Positions 18,163 to 26,800 of a stretch of DNA of 38,171 nucleotides are shown piece after piece. Under the pieces are notes generated by a model, which worked only from the letters and a program-made list of their open reading frames with translations, was not told the DNA's origin and searched no databases. A program made the position numbers and the translations under genes. Every line of letters starts with the position of its first letter. The first letter of the stretch is position 1. This DNA comes from Pilibacter termitis (GTDB lineage: Bacteria > Bacillota > Bacilli > Lactobacillales > Streptococcaceae): contig NZ_FUXI01000002.1 of the NCBI RefSeq assembly GCF_900167335.1, forward strand, positions 1 to 38,171, in the 5' to 3' direction.

Positions 18163-18202
18163 AGAAAAGCGTAGAGGGGCGGTTTGAAGTTAGACAAGAG
18201 GG
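18163..18202 (+). repeat. Deleted remnant of the nested-hairpin repeat
   Basis: AAAGAAAAGCG, GAGGGGCGG and TTTGAAGTT match the left arm of copy B exactly and are followed at once by AGACAAG, which resembles the right flank (GCTAGACAAAG). The core and right arm are missing. The left edge overlaps the TAA of the upstream sortase gene. Confidence 0.65.
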
Positions 18203-18269
18203 GGAGATGAAGATGTAGATTTGGTATAACACACCCTAGTCACACTAATTTAAAGGAGGTGATGAGAAA

Positions 18270-18497
18270 ATGAATATTAATCAAGTTACATTTTTTCAGG
18301 CAAACACAATGACCTCAAAAAACACGTTTCACATCACAGAGGAGCCGATTCCTACGACAACAGAGACGTATTCTTTCATGCCAAAGGAAATCATGCCAAG
18401 CATGAATGAAAGTATTTCTTTTCTCGCTTGTTTTCTAGGCACGTGCATTGTGTTGCTTAGTCTATATTTTCTCTTGCTCCATAAAAGAAAAGCGTAG
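18270..18497 (+). CDS. Small protein with degenerate sorting signal (MPSMNE), no signal peptide
   Basis: A 75-residue protein preceded by AAAGGAGGTGATG. Its N-terminus is polar with no signal peptide. The C-terminal 36 residues read MPSMNE, a hydrophobic stretch of about 22 residues and HKRKA, which is the layout of a sorting signal in which LPxTGE has become MPSMNE. WxL operons commonly include a small LPxTG protein, and this gene stands just before the WxL genes, so it is probably a decayed or repurposed version. The last five codons and the TAG are supplied by the left edge of repeat copy B. It could still be a tail-anchored membrane protein. Whether it is expressed is unknown. Confidence 0.55.
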   Translation: MNINQVTFFQANTMTSKNTFHITEEPIPTTTETYSFMPKEIMPSMNESISFLACFLGTCIVLLSLYFLLLHKRKA

Positions 18498-18604
18498 AGG
18501 GGCGGTTTGAAGTTTGTGGCAGTGAGCCACAGCATTTACTTGCTGGAAACCAAAGTTTCCAGTGCTGTTGCGAACAGCCACCAAACTTCAGCCCCTCGTA
18601 GCTA
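18486..18604 (+). repeat. Nested-hairpin dispersed repeat, copy B
   Basis: The outer stem is GAGGGGC (18497-18503) with GCCCCTC (18591-18597). Inside it are TGAAGTTTG/CAAACTTCA, TGGC/GCCA, ACAGCA/TGCTGT and an apical CTGGAAAC/GTTTCCAG hairpin with loop CAAA. It is followed by GTAGCTAGACAAAG, which joins it directly to copy C. The left edge overlaps the end of the small gene at 18270-18497. Confidence 0.85.
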
Positions 18605-18726
18605 GACAAAGAAAAGCGAGCGGGGCGGTTTGAAGTTTGTGGCAGTGAGCCACAGCATTTACTTGCTGGAAACGCTAGTTTCCAGTGCTGTTGCGAACAT
18701 CCACCAAACTTCAGTCCCTCGTAGCA
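18605..18726 (+). repeat. Nested-hairpin dispersed repeat, copy C
   Basis: This is a near-identical tandem neighbour of copy B, differing in the apical loop (GCTA instead of CAAA) and with a weaker outer stem (GCGGGGC against GTCCCTC). Its right end is GTAGCACAAGG, which runs straight into the ribosome binding site of the WxL gene at 18749, so the structure lies in that gene's leader. Confidence 0.85.
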
Positions 18727-18748
18727 CAAGGAGGGAGGCGTATAGAGC

Positions 18749-19324
18749 ATGGGTGTAATGCGTAAGAGCTACCTTTTAGCTATATTCGGTGTTCTGTCAA
18801 TGTGTCCGTTTACTACAAGTTTTGCAGTGGAAAATGGGAGCATAGAAACAGAGCTGAATTTAGTGGGGGGTATCTACTTTGCCAGTATATCAGACGTTGA
18901 CTTTGGTACCGTCACAAACAAGGAATTAGGCACAGTAATTTACAACAAAACTCCGCTGGAAGTTCGCATACGTGATGAACGTGATGAAAAACGCTCCACG
19001 TGGAAAGTTTCAGTAAAAGCCGAAATTGCACAGGAAAACAAAGGGAAAACCTATCCGCTAAGTATTTATACGATAGACGGATCTTACGCCTATGTATTTG
19101 GCAACGGAGCAAGTGTAGACGAGGCGAGAATTTCCACACGAAAATATAGCTCAAACCCAAAGGGCAGCGACTTTCAAGAAATATTGGCATTGAAAGGGGG
19201 GAGCGAAAGTGATTACCGACTTGTCTGGGAAGTGGGAAGCCTAGAGCTATATTTGGGCAAAGATTTAGATGTGGGTGATTATACCATTCTCACGACATGG
19301 CAAGTAGTAAACAGTATCGAATAG
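18749..19324 (+). CDS. Small WxL-domain surface protein
   Basis: A 191-residue secreted protein with signal peptide (about 1-26, ending SFA; an alternative start at the fourth codon gives MRKSYLL). The mature part shows the WxL domain layout: an early IYFASISDVDFGTV stretch, a first Trp motif WKV (85-87) after an RIRDERDEKRST segment, and the C-terminal WQV (184-186) in TTWQVVNSIE, equivalent to WTLTDSP of typical members. WxL domains bind peptidoglycan non-covalently on the outer wall. The ribosome binding site AAGGAGGGAGG directly follows repeat copy C. It is the first gene of the WxL cluster; Val in place of the final Leu of WxL is a mild departure seen in both motifs. Confidence 0.75.
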   Translation: MGVMRKSYLLAIFGVLSMCPFTTSFAVENGSIETELNLVGGIYFASISDVDFGTVTNKELGTVIYNKTPLEVRIRDERDEKRSTWKVSVKAEIAQENKGKTYPLSIYTIDGSYAYVFGNGASVDEARISTRKYSSNPKGSDFQEILALKGGSESDYRLVWEVGSLELYLGKDLDVGDYTILTTWQVVNSIE

Positions 19325-19387
19325 TAGGGAAACGTCGTTGTAGGAGAAGAATTGAAATTAAAACTAAAAATAGAAAGGAATAGAAAA

Positions 19388-20026
19388 ATGAAAACGAACA
19401 AATGGTTAGTAGTAGGAGGCACATTGCTTGGTGCAATGATGTTTGCAACAGTTGCTCACGCAGCTGACGGTGATGTAATTGATAATCAAGGATCATCTAA
19501 TACAAGTATTACCATGGTTGGTTCTGGCGGTATTACGCTTTACAATGGTGCACCAGCTGATTTTGGCGATCTTGCCATTAGCTCAGAAGCACAAATTGTT
19601 AATTTAGACCCCATAACACCAATTCTTGCTGCAACAGGTGGTTCAGGGACAATCAAAGTTCGTGATTTGCGTGGTAGTGCAACAGGGTACTATGTAACAG
19701 GTTATGCAACACCAATGAAATTGAATGGTACAGAAACATTACCAGTTACAAGTTTTATGGTAAATATTGCAGATGAATCTACTGCTATTGCTGGTGTGAC
19801 TGATCCAAAAATCGTAGGGACAGGTGGAGCAATCGAATTTCTTGTAGAACCAGAAGATGCTCCTGTCATTCTTTCAACAAATGGAGCAACAGCAGGAGGT
19901 TTGCATACAACTGGAGCGATTTCTTGCTCACTTCATGTTGGTGTAACAGAATCCAGCACAGCAGGTCGTTACCACGGTCAAGTCAAATACTCACTAATGG
20001 ACGGACAACCACCACAAACTCCATAA
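19388..20026 (+). CDS. WxL-like secreted protein with Tyr replacing both signature Trp residues
   Basis: A 212-residue protein from ATG 19388 (AGAAAGGAA upstream; an upstream TTG in frame is less likely). Signal peptide about 1-26 (ends AHA). The mature part keeps the topology of a WxL domain: ADFGDLAISS, VRDLRGSATGYYVTGY and C-terminal GRYHGQVKYSLMDG. The two Trp positions are Tyr (YYV at 101-103, YSL at 201-203). It follows the small WxL gene and precedes a hairpin and the DUF916/DUF3324 gene, so it belongs to the WxL locus. It may be a specialised wall-binding variant or a subunit working with the large WxL adhesin. Assignment is by pattern and position. Confidence 0.65.
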   Translation: MKTNKWLVVGGTLLGAMMFATVAHAADGDVIDNQGSSNTSITMVGSGGITLYNGAPADFGDLAISSEAQIVNLDPITPILAATGGSGTIKVRDLRGSATGYYVTGYATPMKLNGTETLPVTSFMVNIADESTAIAGVTDPKIVGTGGAIEFLVEPEDAPVILSTNGATAGGLHTTGAISCSLHVGVTESSTAGRYHGQVKYSLMDGQPPQTP

Positions 20027-20038
20027 CGTGAGAAACCT

Positions 20039-20060
20039 CGGACAAGGGAAACCTTGTCCG
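20039..20060 (+). terminator. 9-bp GAAA-capped hairpin followed by CTACATAAAG
   Basis: CGGACAAGG and CCTTGTCCG pair perfectly around a GAAA tetraloop, 12 bp after the stop of the WxL-like gene. There is no T-tract; CTACATAAAG follows. It is a stable RNA hairpin that could mark a partial terminator or a processing site within the WxL operon. Confidence 0.6.
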
Positions 20061-20142
20061 CTACATAAAGGAAGTAGAGAAATCCAAAAACCTCTCAAAA
20101 ACCTCGCCAACAAGGCACAACGAAAAGAAGGAGGAGATTCAC

Positions 20143-20382
20143 ATGATTACCACATGGAAAATAGAAATGCTCGTAGTAAGACACTCAGGAAGTGAGGCAT
20201 ACACATTCACCGTTGAAACAGAAGGGATTGGCGACAATGAAGAAATGAAAGAAGCCATTATTCAAGCCAACCAAAACCTAAAAATCCTCCTAGCCTGCAA
20301 AGGTGAGGAATACATGAGGATAGGTATGATGAGTGTGGAAAAGATAGGAAGTGAAGTAGAAATACAAAGCAAATCAGCATAA
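20143..20382 (+). CDS. Unrecognised 79-residue cytoplasmic protein in the WxL locus
   Basis: I do not recognise this family. There is no signal peptide or membrane segment. The sequence suggests two beta strands (WKIEMLVV, EAYTFTVETE), one helix (NEEMKEAIIQANQNLKILLA) and a final strand (YMRIGMMSVEKI), a compact beta-beta-alpha-beta unit. It has a strong ribosome binding site (AAGGAGGAG, 7-8 nt from ATG), starts 116 bp after the WxL-like gene and ends 73 bp before the DUF916/DUF3324 gene, all in the same direction. A cytoplasmic protein inside a surface operon could be a regulator or a secretion aid; nothing in the sequence decides this. Confidence 0.65.
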   Translation: MITTWKIEMLVVRHSGSEAYTFTVETEGIGDNEEMKEAIIQANQNLKILLACKGEEYMRIGMMSVEKIGSEVEIQSKSA

Positions 20383-20455
20383 ATGACAACGTAAAAGAGG
20401 AGGAGAAGAGAAGATAAGATAATAAAATACAACAGCACCAAGGAGGACTAGGACA

Positions 20456-21562
20456 ATGAAAAAAACAAATGTATTTATCGCACTATTTCTTGCTATGCTC
20501 TTTTTCCACCCGACACACATGAAAGCCTTGGAACAAGATTATAGCGTAAACACTGAAATCTCAGAATTTCAGCGAGACAAGGAAAAATCATACTTTGATT
20601 TGCGGTTGAAACCGAATCAAGTAACGTCTATTTTTCTTTCTATTAACAATATGTCGGAAACGGAAAATACGTTTTACATCTCAGCCAACCCTGCTTTGAC
20701 GAGTAGTACGGTGAATATTAGTTACAACGTACCCAATCCGAAAACAGACGCAAGCATGAAATATCCGTTTCAAACGATTGCCAAAGTGAAAACGCCAACG
20801 GTGAAAGTTCCGCCGAAACAAAGCAAACGAATTGAAATTGAAATCAAAATGCCAGCTGAAGAATTTGACGGTATTATTCTAGGCGGGATTCATACGAGTA
20901 GAGAATTGACTGATGAGGAAAAGAAACAATCAGGCTATGTCAACACGATTAGCTATGTCAACGGTGTTTGCATTAGTGAAAATGATACGAAAATCAAGCC
21001 AGAATTGACATTGAACAAAGTAGAAGTTTCACAAGCAAACGGCAGTATTACGGTAAATTCTACGATTACCAATCCAACTGCCATTAATCTCTCACCGCTT
21101 ACATGGAAAGCAACCATGACAGACAAAACGACAAACAAAATTGTCAAAGAACAAAAACAAGGAAATGCCATGATTGCTCCGAATACAACGTTCACTTATC
21201 CAATGAAATTTATCACAGGAGAGCTAAAAAGCGGGCATTATCAAATGAAAATCACCGCTACATTGCCAGACAAACGTGAATGGGTGTTGACAAAAGATTT
21301 TGACGTGACAGTGAAAGAAATAGAAAAATATGAGGCACAAGCAGGCGGTTTGGCGATGACCAACAGAAAACCAACGATTACAAATCCGCTATTGTTCGGC
21401 ATTATAGGTGTAGCAAGTGCGATTTGTATAGTAGGAGGCATTCTTTTTATCATAGGAAAAAAACGGAAGAAAAATGAGGAAGTAGAAAACGAGATTGCAC
21501 GTGAGTTAAGAGAAATCGAACAGCGGAAAAGAGAAAGAGAGCTAAGACGTGGGGAAAGTTAA
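20456..21562 (+). CDS. WxL-interacting protein (DUF916 + DUF3324)
   Basis: A 368-residue membrane protein: signal peptide (about 1-25), DUF916 (WxL-interacting, peptidoglycan-binding) domain about 28-150 with YFDLRLKPNQ and IILGGIHTSRELTDEEKK, DUF3324 (host-binding) domain about 165-300 with KPELTLNKVEV, TNPTAINLSPL and LKSGHYQMKITATL, one membrane segment (about 311-334) and a charged cytoplasmic tail of about 34 residues. Length and order match the family, which partners WxL proteins at the wall surface. AAGGAGGACTAGGACA precedes the ATG. The following WxL adhesin starts 27 bp after its stop, so the two are very probably co-transcribed. Confidence 0.92.
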   Translation: MKKTNVFIALFLAMLFFHPTHMKALEQDYSVNTEISEFQRDKEKSYFDLRLKPNQVTSIFLSINNMSETENTFYISANPALTSSTVNISYNVPNPKTDASMKYPFQTIAKVKTPTVKVPPKQSKRIEIEIKMPAEEFDGIILGGIHTSRELTDEEKKQSGYVNTISYVNGVCISENDTKIKPELTLNKVEVSQANGSITVNSTITNPTAINLSPLTWKATMTDKTTNKIVKEQKQGNAMIAPNTTFTYPMKFITGELKSGHYQMKITATLPDKREWVLTKDFDVTVKEIEKYEAQAGGLAMTNRKPTITNPLLFGIIGVASAICIVGGILFIIGKKRKKNEEVENEIARELREIEQRKRERELRRGES

Positions 21563-21589
21563 AACGTGTTTATGAGAGAGGTGTGAGAG

Positions 21590-23566
21590 ATGAAAAAAAT
21601 AGCATGGATAATCTACTTGTCCCTTCTAGTCTTTTTGGGAGCGTGGAAGGTGAGCGGGTACACGGTAGATGAATTAGGGCGAGCGGAGATAAGAACAGCA
21701 CAGGATATAAGGGACGCGATAACGGTCTTTAGCGGAGGAGCGACAAGTGAAACGAAACCTGCGATAACGTCAGTGCCGAAAACATTTATTTTGAAAAATA
21801 ATGTTTATTATGCAGGGAATAACAATGACTATCGCTTGATTGGAGGAACGGCGGAGAATCCTAGCACCTTGGTTGTTGACGGAGACGGTTATACTTATAC
21901 GTTTGGAGACGGAGGTGACTACTCTACCTTTCTTCCGAGTGGTAGCTATATCAGTATTACGTTTAAAAATATGAATGTCGGGAATGTCGACAATTCAGTG
22001 GAAATTCCAGTGGGAATAACCAATCCAGAGGATGTGAAAATGGCAAGCGATAAAAATGCTCCATATATCACACATAATTGGTATGGTATGTTCTTTTGTA
22101 GCGGCAGAAAAGGGATAACGATCACGTATGAAAACGTGAATTATGTCGCCGCTCGTTACGGTCAAATGCTCTATGCAACAGGAGGAGATGCGACTTCTCC
22201 AAATGTCGTTCGATTTAAAGGGAACAATAATATCATCTATCCAAACGGAGCAAGCGGAGCTCAAGAGTTAAGCGAGGGCATTTCTCAATACGAAGTGCTA
22301 AGTGGCACGACAAATATTGTCATTCGCAATAATAATTCTGGTGCGAACATCATCAAACCTGATGATGCAAGTTCTACAAATCCAATCAAGCTCACCGTTG
22401 CAGAGGGGGCAACATTGAATTTTTCAGACAATGGAAGTAGCGGAGGATTTTATGCTGGCGAAAGTGCGGATACCATTTGGCAAATTGACGGCACGCTCAA
22501 TATGGATTTTACAGGCGGTAAGAGAGGGTTTATGAGCGGTAGCAACAAAAGTTTTCAAATGACCGTAGGAAGTACAGGTACTTTTCTCACAAAAGGAGGG
22601 TTAAACTGGAATTTTATTAATCGCACGAGATCGAATAACGGCTCTACCATTACCGCAGAAGAAAATAGCTATATTGATTGGGAAAGAAATAATGGACGAC
22701 TCTTTTCTGGTAGTCCTGTTGCGAATAAGTTTTTCATTTACCTAAATAATCCTCGATTTGCAGCGTTTCGTAGCAGTAAAAATAATTCACTTTTTGGTGA
22801 TTATCGTCAATACAACAATCTCAAAATTGTCTGTTCTGCAAACATGGCAGCTTATGCGTATTCTTCTACTACACCAGACGAATCAACAGATAGTACGAGT
22901 GATGAGGGAAGTGACGTGATAGGTCAAGACGGTTTGATTTTGGAAAAAGATTTGAGTGCAATGGTGCGTGCGGTCGACCATGAAACGACTATGGGAGCTG
23001 ATTTCAGGGTGGCAAATGATCTGATTCCAGTCAAAGATGAAAACGACAAAGCCGTTCTTTCACAATTTAAAGATGCTAAAGCGATTTTCTTTAAAAAAGC
23101 TGGTATGTGGTGGGCAGAAAAACCGGGTGATATGACATGGCGTTATTCGCTTGCTGATGTGTGGCATTTGGCACCAACGATGAACGGCAGTTATTTTGCT
23201 CCGAGAAACGACCCCGAACCAGAAAATAATTTCATGAAATTTACCATTCGAGATGACGGAGTCTCAGGCAATGTCAATTGGCAAATTACCGCAAGTGCGA
23301 CCCCACTTGTTGATAAGGTGCATAATTTCACAATGGCACCACTCAAATGGGTAGAACAATATGGCGAAATGGAAGGCGAAGTAATGGAGCTTTCCGAATG
23401 GAGTCTTTCAAGTAACAGCGAGATACTGTCGCAAGGAAAATACAACACGGATAAAACAGTCACCTATGACGCCATGCACGGAGTTATCCCGCAGTTAACC
23501 GTGAATATGTTTGCGGGCGAATATAAAGGCAGAGTTGACTGGACACTTACTGATAGTATCGAATAA
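21590..23566 (+). CDS. Large WxL-domain adhesin with beta-helix region
   Basis: A 658-residue protein with signal peptide (about 1-23), a long region (about 35-400) rich in Asn/Gly/Ser with regularly spaced strands (FILKNNVYY, ITFKNMNVG, VVRFKGNNNIIYP, NIVIRNNNSGANI, LTVAEGATLNFSDN) that looks like a right-handed beta-helix of the pectate-lyase-like adhesive type, a Ser/Thr/Asp linker (about 420-440) and a C-terminal WxL domain with WQI (about 562-564) and WTL (about 651-653) in the terminal WTLTDSIE. Such proteins sit on the wall and bind host or surface ligands. GAGAGGTGTGAG precedes the ATG. The gene is last in the WxL operon and is followed by a 16-bp hairpin. Confidence 0.88.
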   Translation: MKKIAWIIYLSLLVFLGAWKVSGYTVDELGRAEIRTAQDIRDAITVFSGGATSETKPAITSVPKTFILKNNVYYAGNNNDYRLIGGTAENPSTLVVDGDGYTYTFGDGGDYSTFLPSGSYISITFKNMNVGNVDNSVEIPVGITNPEDVKMASDKNAPYITHNWYGMFFCSGRKGITITYENVNYVAARYGQMLYATGGDATSPNVVRFKGNNNIIYPNGASGAQELSEGISQYEVLSGTTNIVIRNNNSGANIIKPDDASSTNPIKLTVAEGATLNFSDNGSSGGFYAGESADTIWQIDGTLNMDFTGGKRGFMSGSNKSFQMTVGSTGTFLTKGGLNWNFINRTRSNNGSTITAEENSYIDWERNNGRLFSGSPVANKFFIYLNNPRFAAFRSSKNNSLFGDYRQYNNLKIVCSANMAAYAYSSTTPDESTDSTSDEGSDVIGQDGLILEKDLSAMVRAVDHETTMGADFRVANDLIPVKDENDKAVLSQFKDAKAIFFKKAGMWWAEKPGDMTWRYSLADVWHLAPTMNGSYFAPRNDPEPENNFMKFTIRDDGVSGNVNWQITASATPLVDKVHNFTMAPLKWVEQYGEMEGEVMELSEWSLSSNSEILSQGKYNTDKTVTYDAMHGVIPQLTVNMFAGEYKGRVDWTLTDSIE

Positions 23567-23584
23567 ACAACGGTCCTCCTAACA

Positions 23585-23635
23585 GGCTAAGACAAATTCC
23601 TCGTAGAAATTTGTAAATTGGAGTTTGTCTTAGTC
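23585..23635 (+). terminator. Terminator of the WxL operon
   Basis: A 16-pair stem with two G-U pairs is formed by 23585-23600 (GGCTAAGACAAATTCC) and 23620-23635 (GGAGTTTGTCTTAGTC) and is followed by TGATTTTAT. Position 19 bp after the stop of the WxL adhesin and the weak T-tract fit an intrinsic terminator. Confidence 0.7.
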
Positions 23636-23846
23636 TGATTTTATAATAACGACACTCGTGCCCTTTACATAGATAAAATTTTTTTAGACAAATCGCTAGT
23701 TTTTAATTGCAAATTTATAAGTAAAGAATTAAAATTGAATTAGATAAAAATTGATAAAAGGTGAAGAAAAGATGAAGAAAAAAAGGTAGATTAAAAATAG
23801 GTTTCTTGCATAAATTGCGAGTTTGTAGAGTGTGGGAGGTGATACC

Positions 23847-26800
23847 ATGAAAACGAGAGTTCATAAATCACATAGATTTCTCTATCTTTGGGTGATTATT
23901 TGTATGCTTTTTCCACAAATGTTCACATTTATCCTCAAACCAATGGATATTTTCGCCAATGAAAATGAGCCATTAGAAGTAACAAACAACTCAAACGGAG
24001 CGTTTTCGATTACAGGCAGTCAACTTCAAGTCGACCTCAACGGCGACGGAAACTATACCAATGTATCCAACGGCAGTGAAGTAGCAGAAAATGCAAATGT
24101 TCGTTTGACGATTAATTGGTCGTTGGCAGATGATTTAAATGTAAGCATTCTCTCGAATCCTACGGTGTTAGAAAATTTACCAAGTTGTTTTTACGTGCCA
24201 GCGACTGGTATGACGGGAGTTATCAAAGGACAAGGCAATCTTTCCAATGTTACATTTGCCACCTATACCATTTCAAGTGATCACAAGATTGAAATTCATT
24301 GGAATGTCAATGTGCTAAATTATGACGGTATCGCAGGGAAACTCTCCATTCAAACGCAATTCCGTTTTGAAAATAGTGATGAAGATGTCGTGATTGACTT
24401 GAGCCAAGTCGGAGGAGATGAAATCGTCATTCACTCGAAAGAGGACGGTGAGGCAAAAATTCAGAAAAAAGGCTTGGAGTACAACAAAGACACTGGGGAA
24501 ATGACATGGGAAATTAAGGTAAATGACGGAAGTAGCGGACATCAAGCATTGAGCAACGTTGTCATTTACGACACATTTGGCAATAACCAAGATTTTGTTC
24601 GTGCCACACTTTACAAAAAAGAAAAAAATGAAAACGATTGGAGCGAGTTAGAAAGTAGCAATTATACGCAAGAAGTCACAAATGGGGAAGTCTCATGGAC
24701 GATTTTGCCAAAAAATACGCTAAAATCTACCGCCTATAAAGTCGTGGTCAAAACGCATATTACAGATGATGATGTGACCAAGATAAGAAACAAAGCAAGT
24801 TTTACAAGCAAACAAAATGAGAGCAAAGAAGAAGTCGAAGGCGAATTTGACCTTGTGCATAGTGAGTTTTCAAAAGAGATAGACAAACAAAATGGCACAG
24901 AGAAAATCGAATATTTCCTAAGTAACGGCACGCCTAGCACAAAGAGTGATTACGACTATGCACTCATTTATTGGACGATAAAAGTGTACTATCCGATTGA
25001 CTTTAGCAAAAATAATCCAATCGAAGATATGCTCACCATTAGCCCAAGTGAGGCAGGTACTCACAAATACGTGACAAGCTCTGTTGTGATTAATGCTTGT
25101 GACAATCAAAGTGCCGCACAGAAAAACTTTACGGTTAGCTTTGCAAATAGTGATACGAAAATGACCATAACACCACCTGTTGCACCAAACTATGCAAGAC
25201 GTGGGTATGAAATAAAATACGTTTCAAAATTCACGAAAACGCAAGCTCAAAGTTGGTACAATGGCAAAACGATTCACCTAGGAAACCAAGCGACTTACGC
25301 AGATTTTAGCGATCAAGACGGAGGCTACATTACACCGACAACGGATTTTGGTGTGACGAAAAATGGCGTAAATAGTAATTCTGAAAAACAAACAATGGCT
25401 TGGCGGATTAATTACAATACGCAAGGGGTGAACAATGTAAAAAATGGCAAAATCATTGACAACTATATTGTGTATCGTGAAGATTTGATGAACTCACATC
25501 CAGATGAATTAAATAGTATTTTTTACAACAAATACAAATGGATATATTTTAAACGTGAATTAATCGAAGATACGCTTGTCGTGAAACTTGTACCTTCAAA
25601 CACTGTTTTAAGACGTGGGATTGATTATACGTTGAGCTATAAAAACTTAGATGATGAACATTTGCTTTTGCCAGACGGTAGTACGCTTTATAGCGGACTT
25701 GACTTCAAGAGTGGCTTTGTCATTGAATTCTTAGGAAGTTATAAAGAAAGTCTCAGCAGTCAAGTAGAAGTTACCTTTGAAACAAAAGAGCATATTATGG
25801 AAAACAAAGGGTATCTTCGTTCTTGGGATATGACAAATGAGGAAATTAATGATTGGAAAGATAGTCTCGGGCTATGGTGGCAAGAGGGTGAAATCTATAA
25901 ATGGCAAGGTGCGGATAAGTTTTATGATTTTACTTATGACAGTACGCACAATGATCCATACAATCCGTTCCTTAACCCAGATTTACATTCGTTCAATGGT
26001 GTAGAAGGTCGGTGGGGAGAAAATGGTGAGTTTTCTCAAAGAGATGTAGGAATCACGTGGTTTTCATGGCTTGATATGTATAACGACAGTAATGGGGTAA
26101 AACAAGCAGTCTTACTCCCAGCAGGACGAGATTTATCCTCTTGGGAAACACTTCGGCTTGGTCAATCAGATAGCGGATATAAAGCCTCACTCAAATTGTT
26201 CTACTACCTCAAATACAATGGTGGGTATATTTCTGCGGATCAATCAGACGTTGAGGGGATTTATAAAGGATTTTCAAGTGAGGATAGCTCTGTTATTGCA
26301 AATGGTTACACGAAAAAACCAGTCGTAGCGTTCACCACAACGTTCAATCCATTCCACTCTACTTTGCCAGCAGGAACGGTATTCACAGACGACCTTTCTC
26401 ATCTGGAAGTAGGAGAGGTGGAAGAAACGACATTTGAGTTGATAAAAAATAGTATCCGCATTTATGAAAGCAAAGAAGTTTCAGACAATGGTCGCAACTA
26501 TCTTCACACAAATGGCACGGAACAAAAAGACCCTGCCAATACGATTTTCAAAGAGGGGATAGATTACGAAATTGACTACAACGAAGAGACAAAATTGCTC
26601 AAAATCAATTTTTTGAAAACACATGACAAAACGCTCAACATTGTTTTCTTGATGAGTTTGTCTCATGAAACAGCTTATTCAAAAGACCCATTGTTGAACG
26701 GAAAATTTCAAAACACAGCGAAACTTACCACTCCGAATCAAAGCGACATGACAGCCTCAACAGGTGAAGTGCAATTTGATAGAAATGGTTCACTTTACAC

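Noticed and set aside
18486-18726. CRISPR-like tandem arrangement
   Set aside because: There are only two ~120-bp copies with internal dyads and no unique spacers or cas genes. It is a tandem hairpin repeat.
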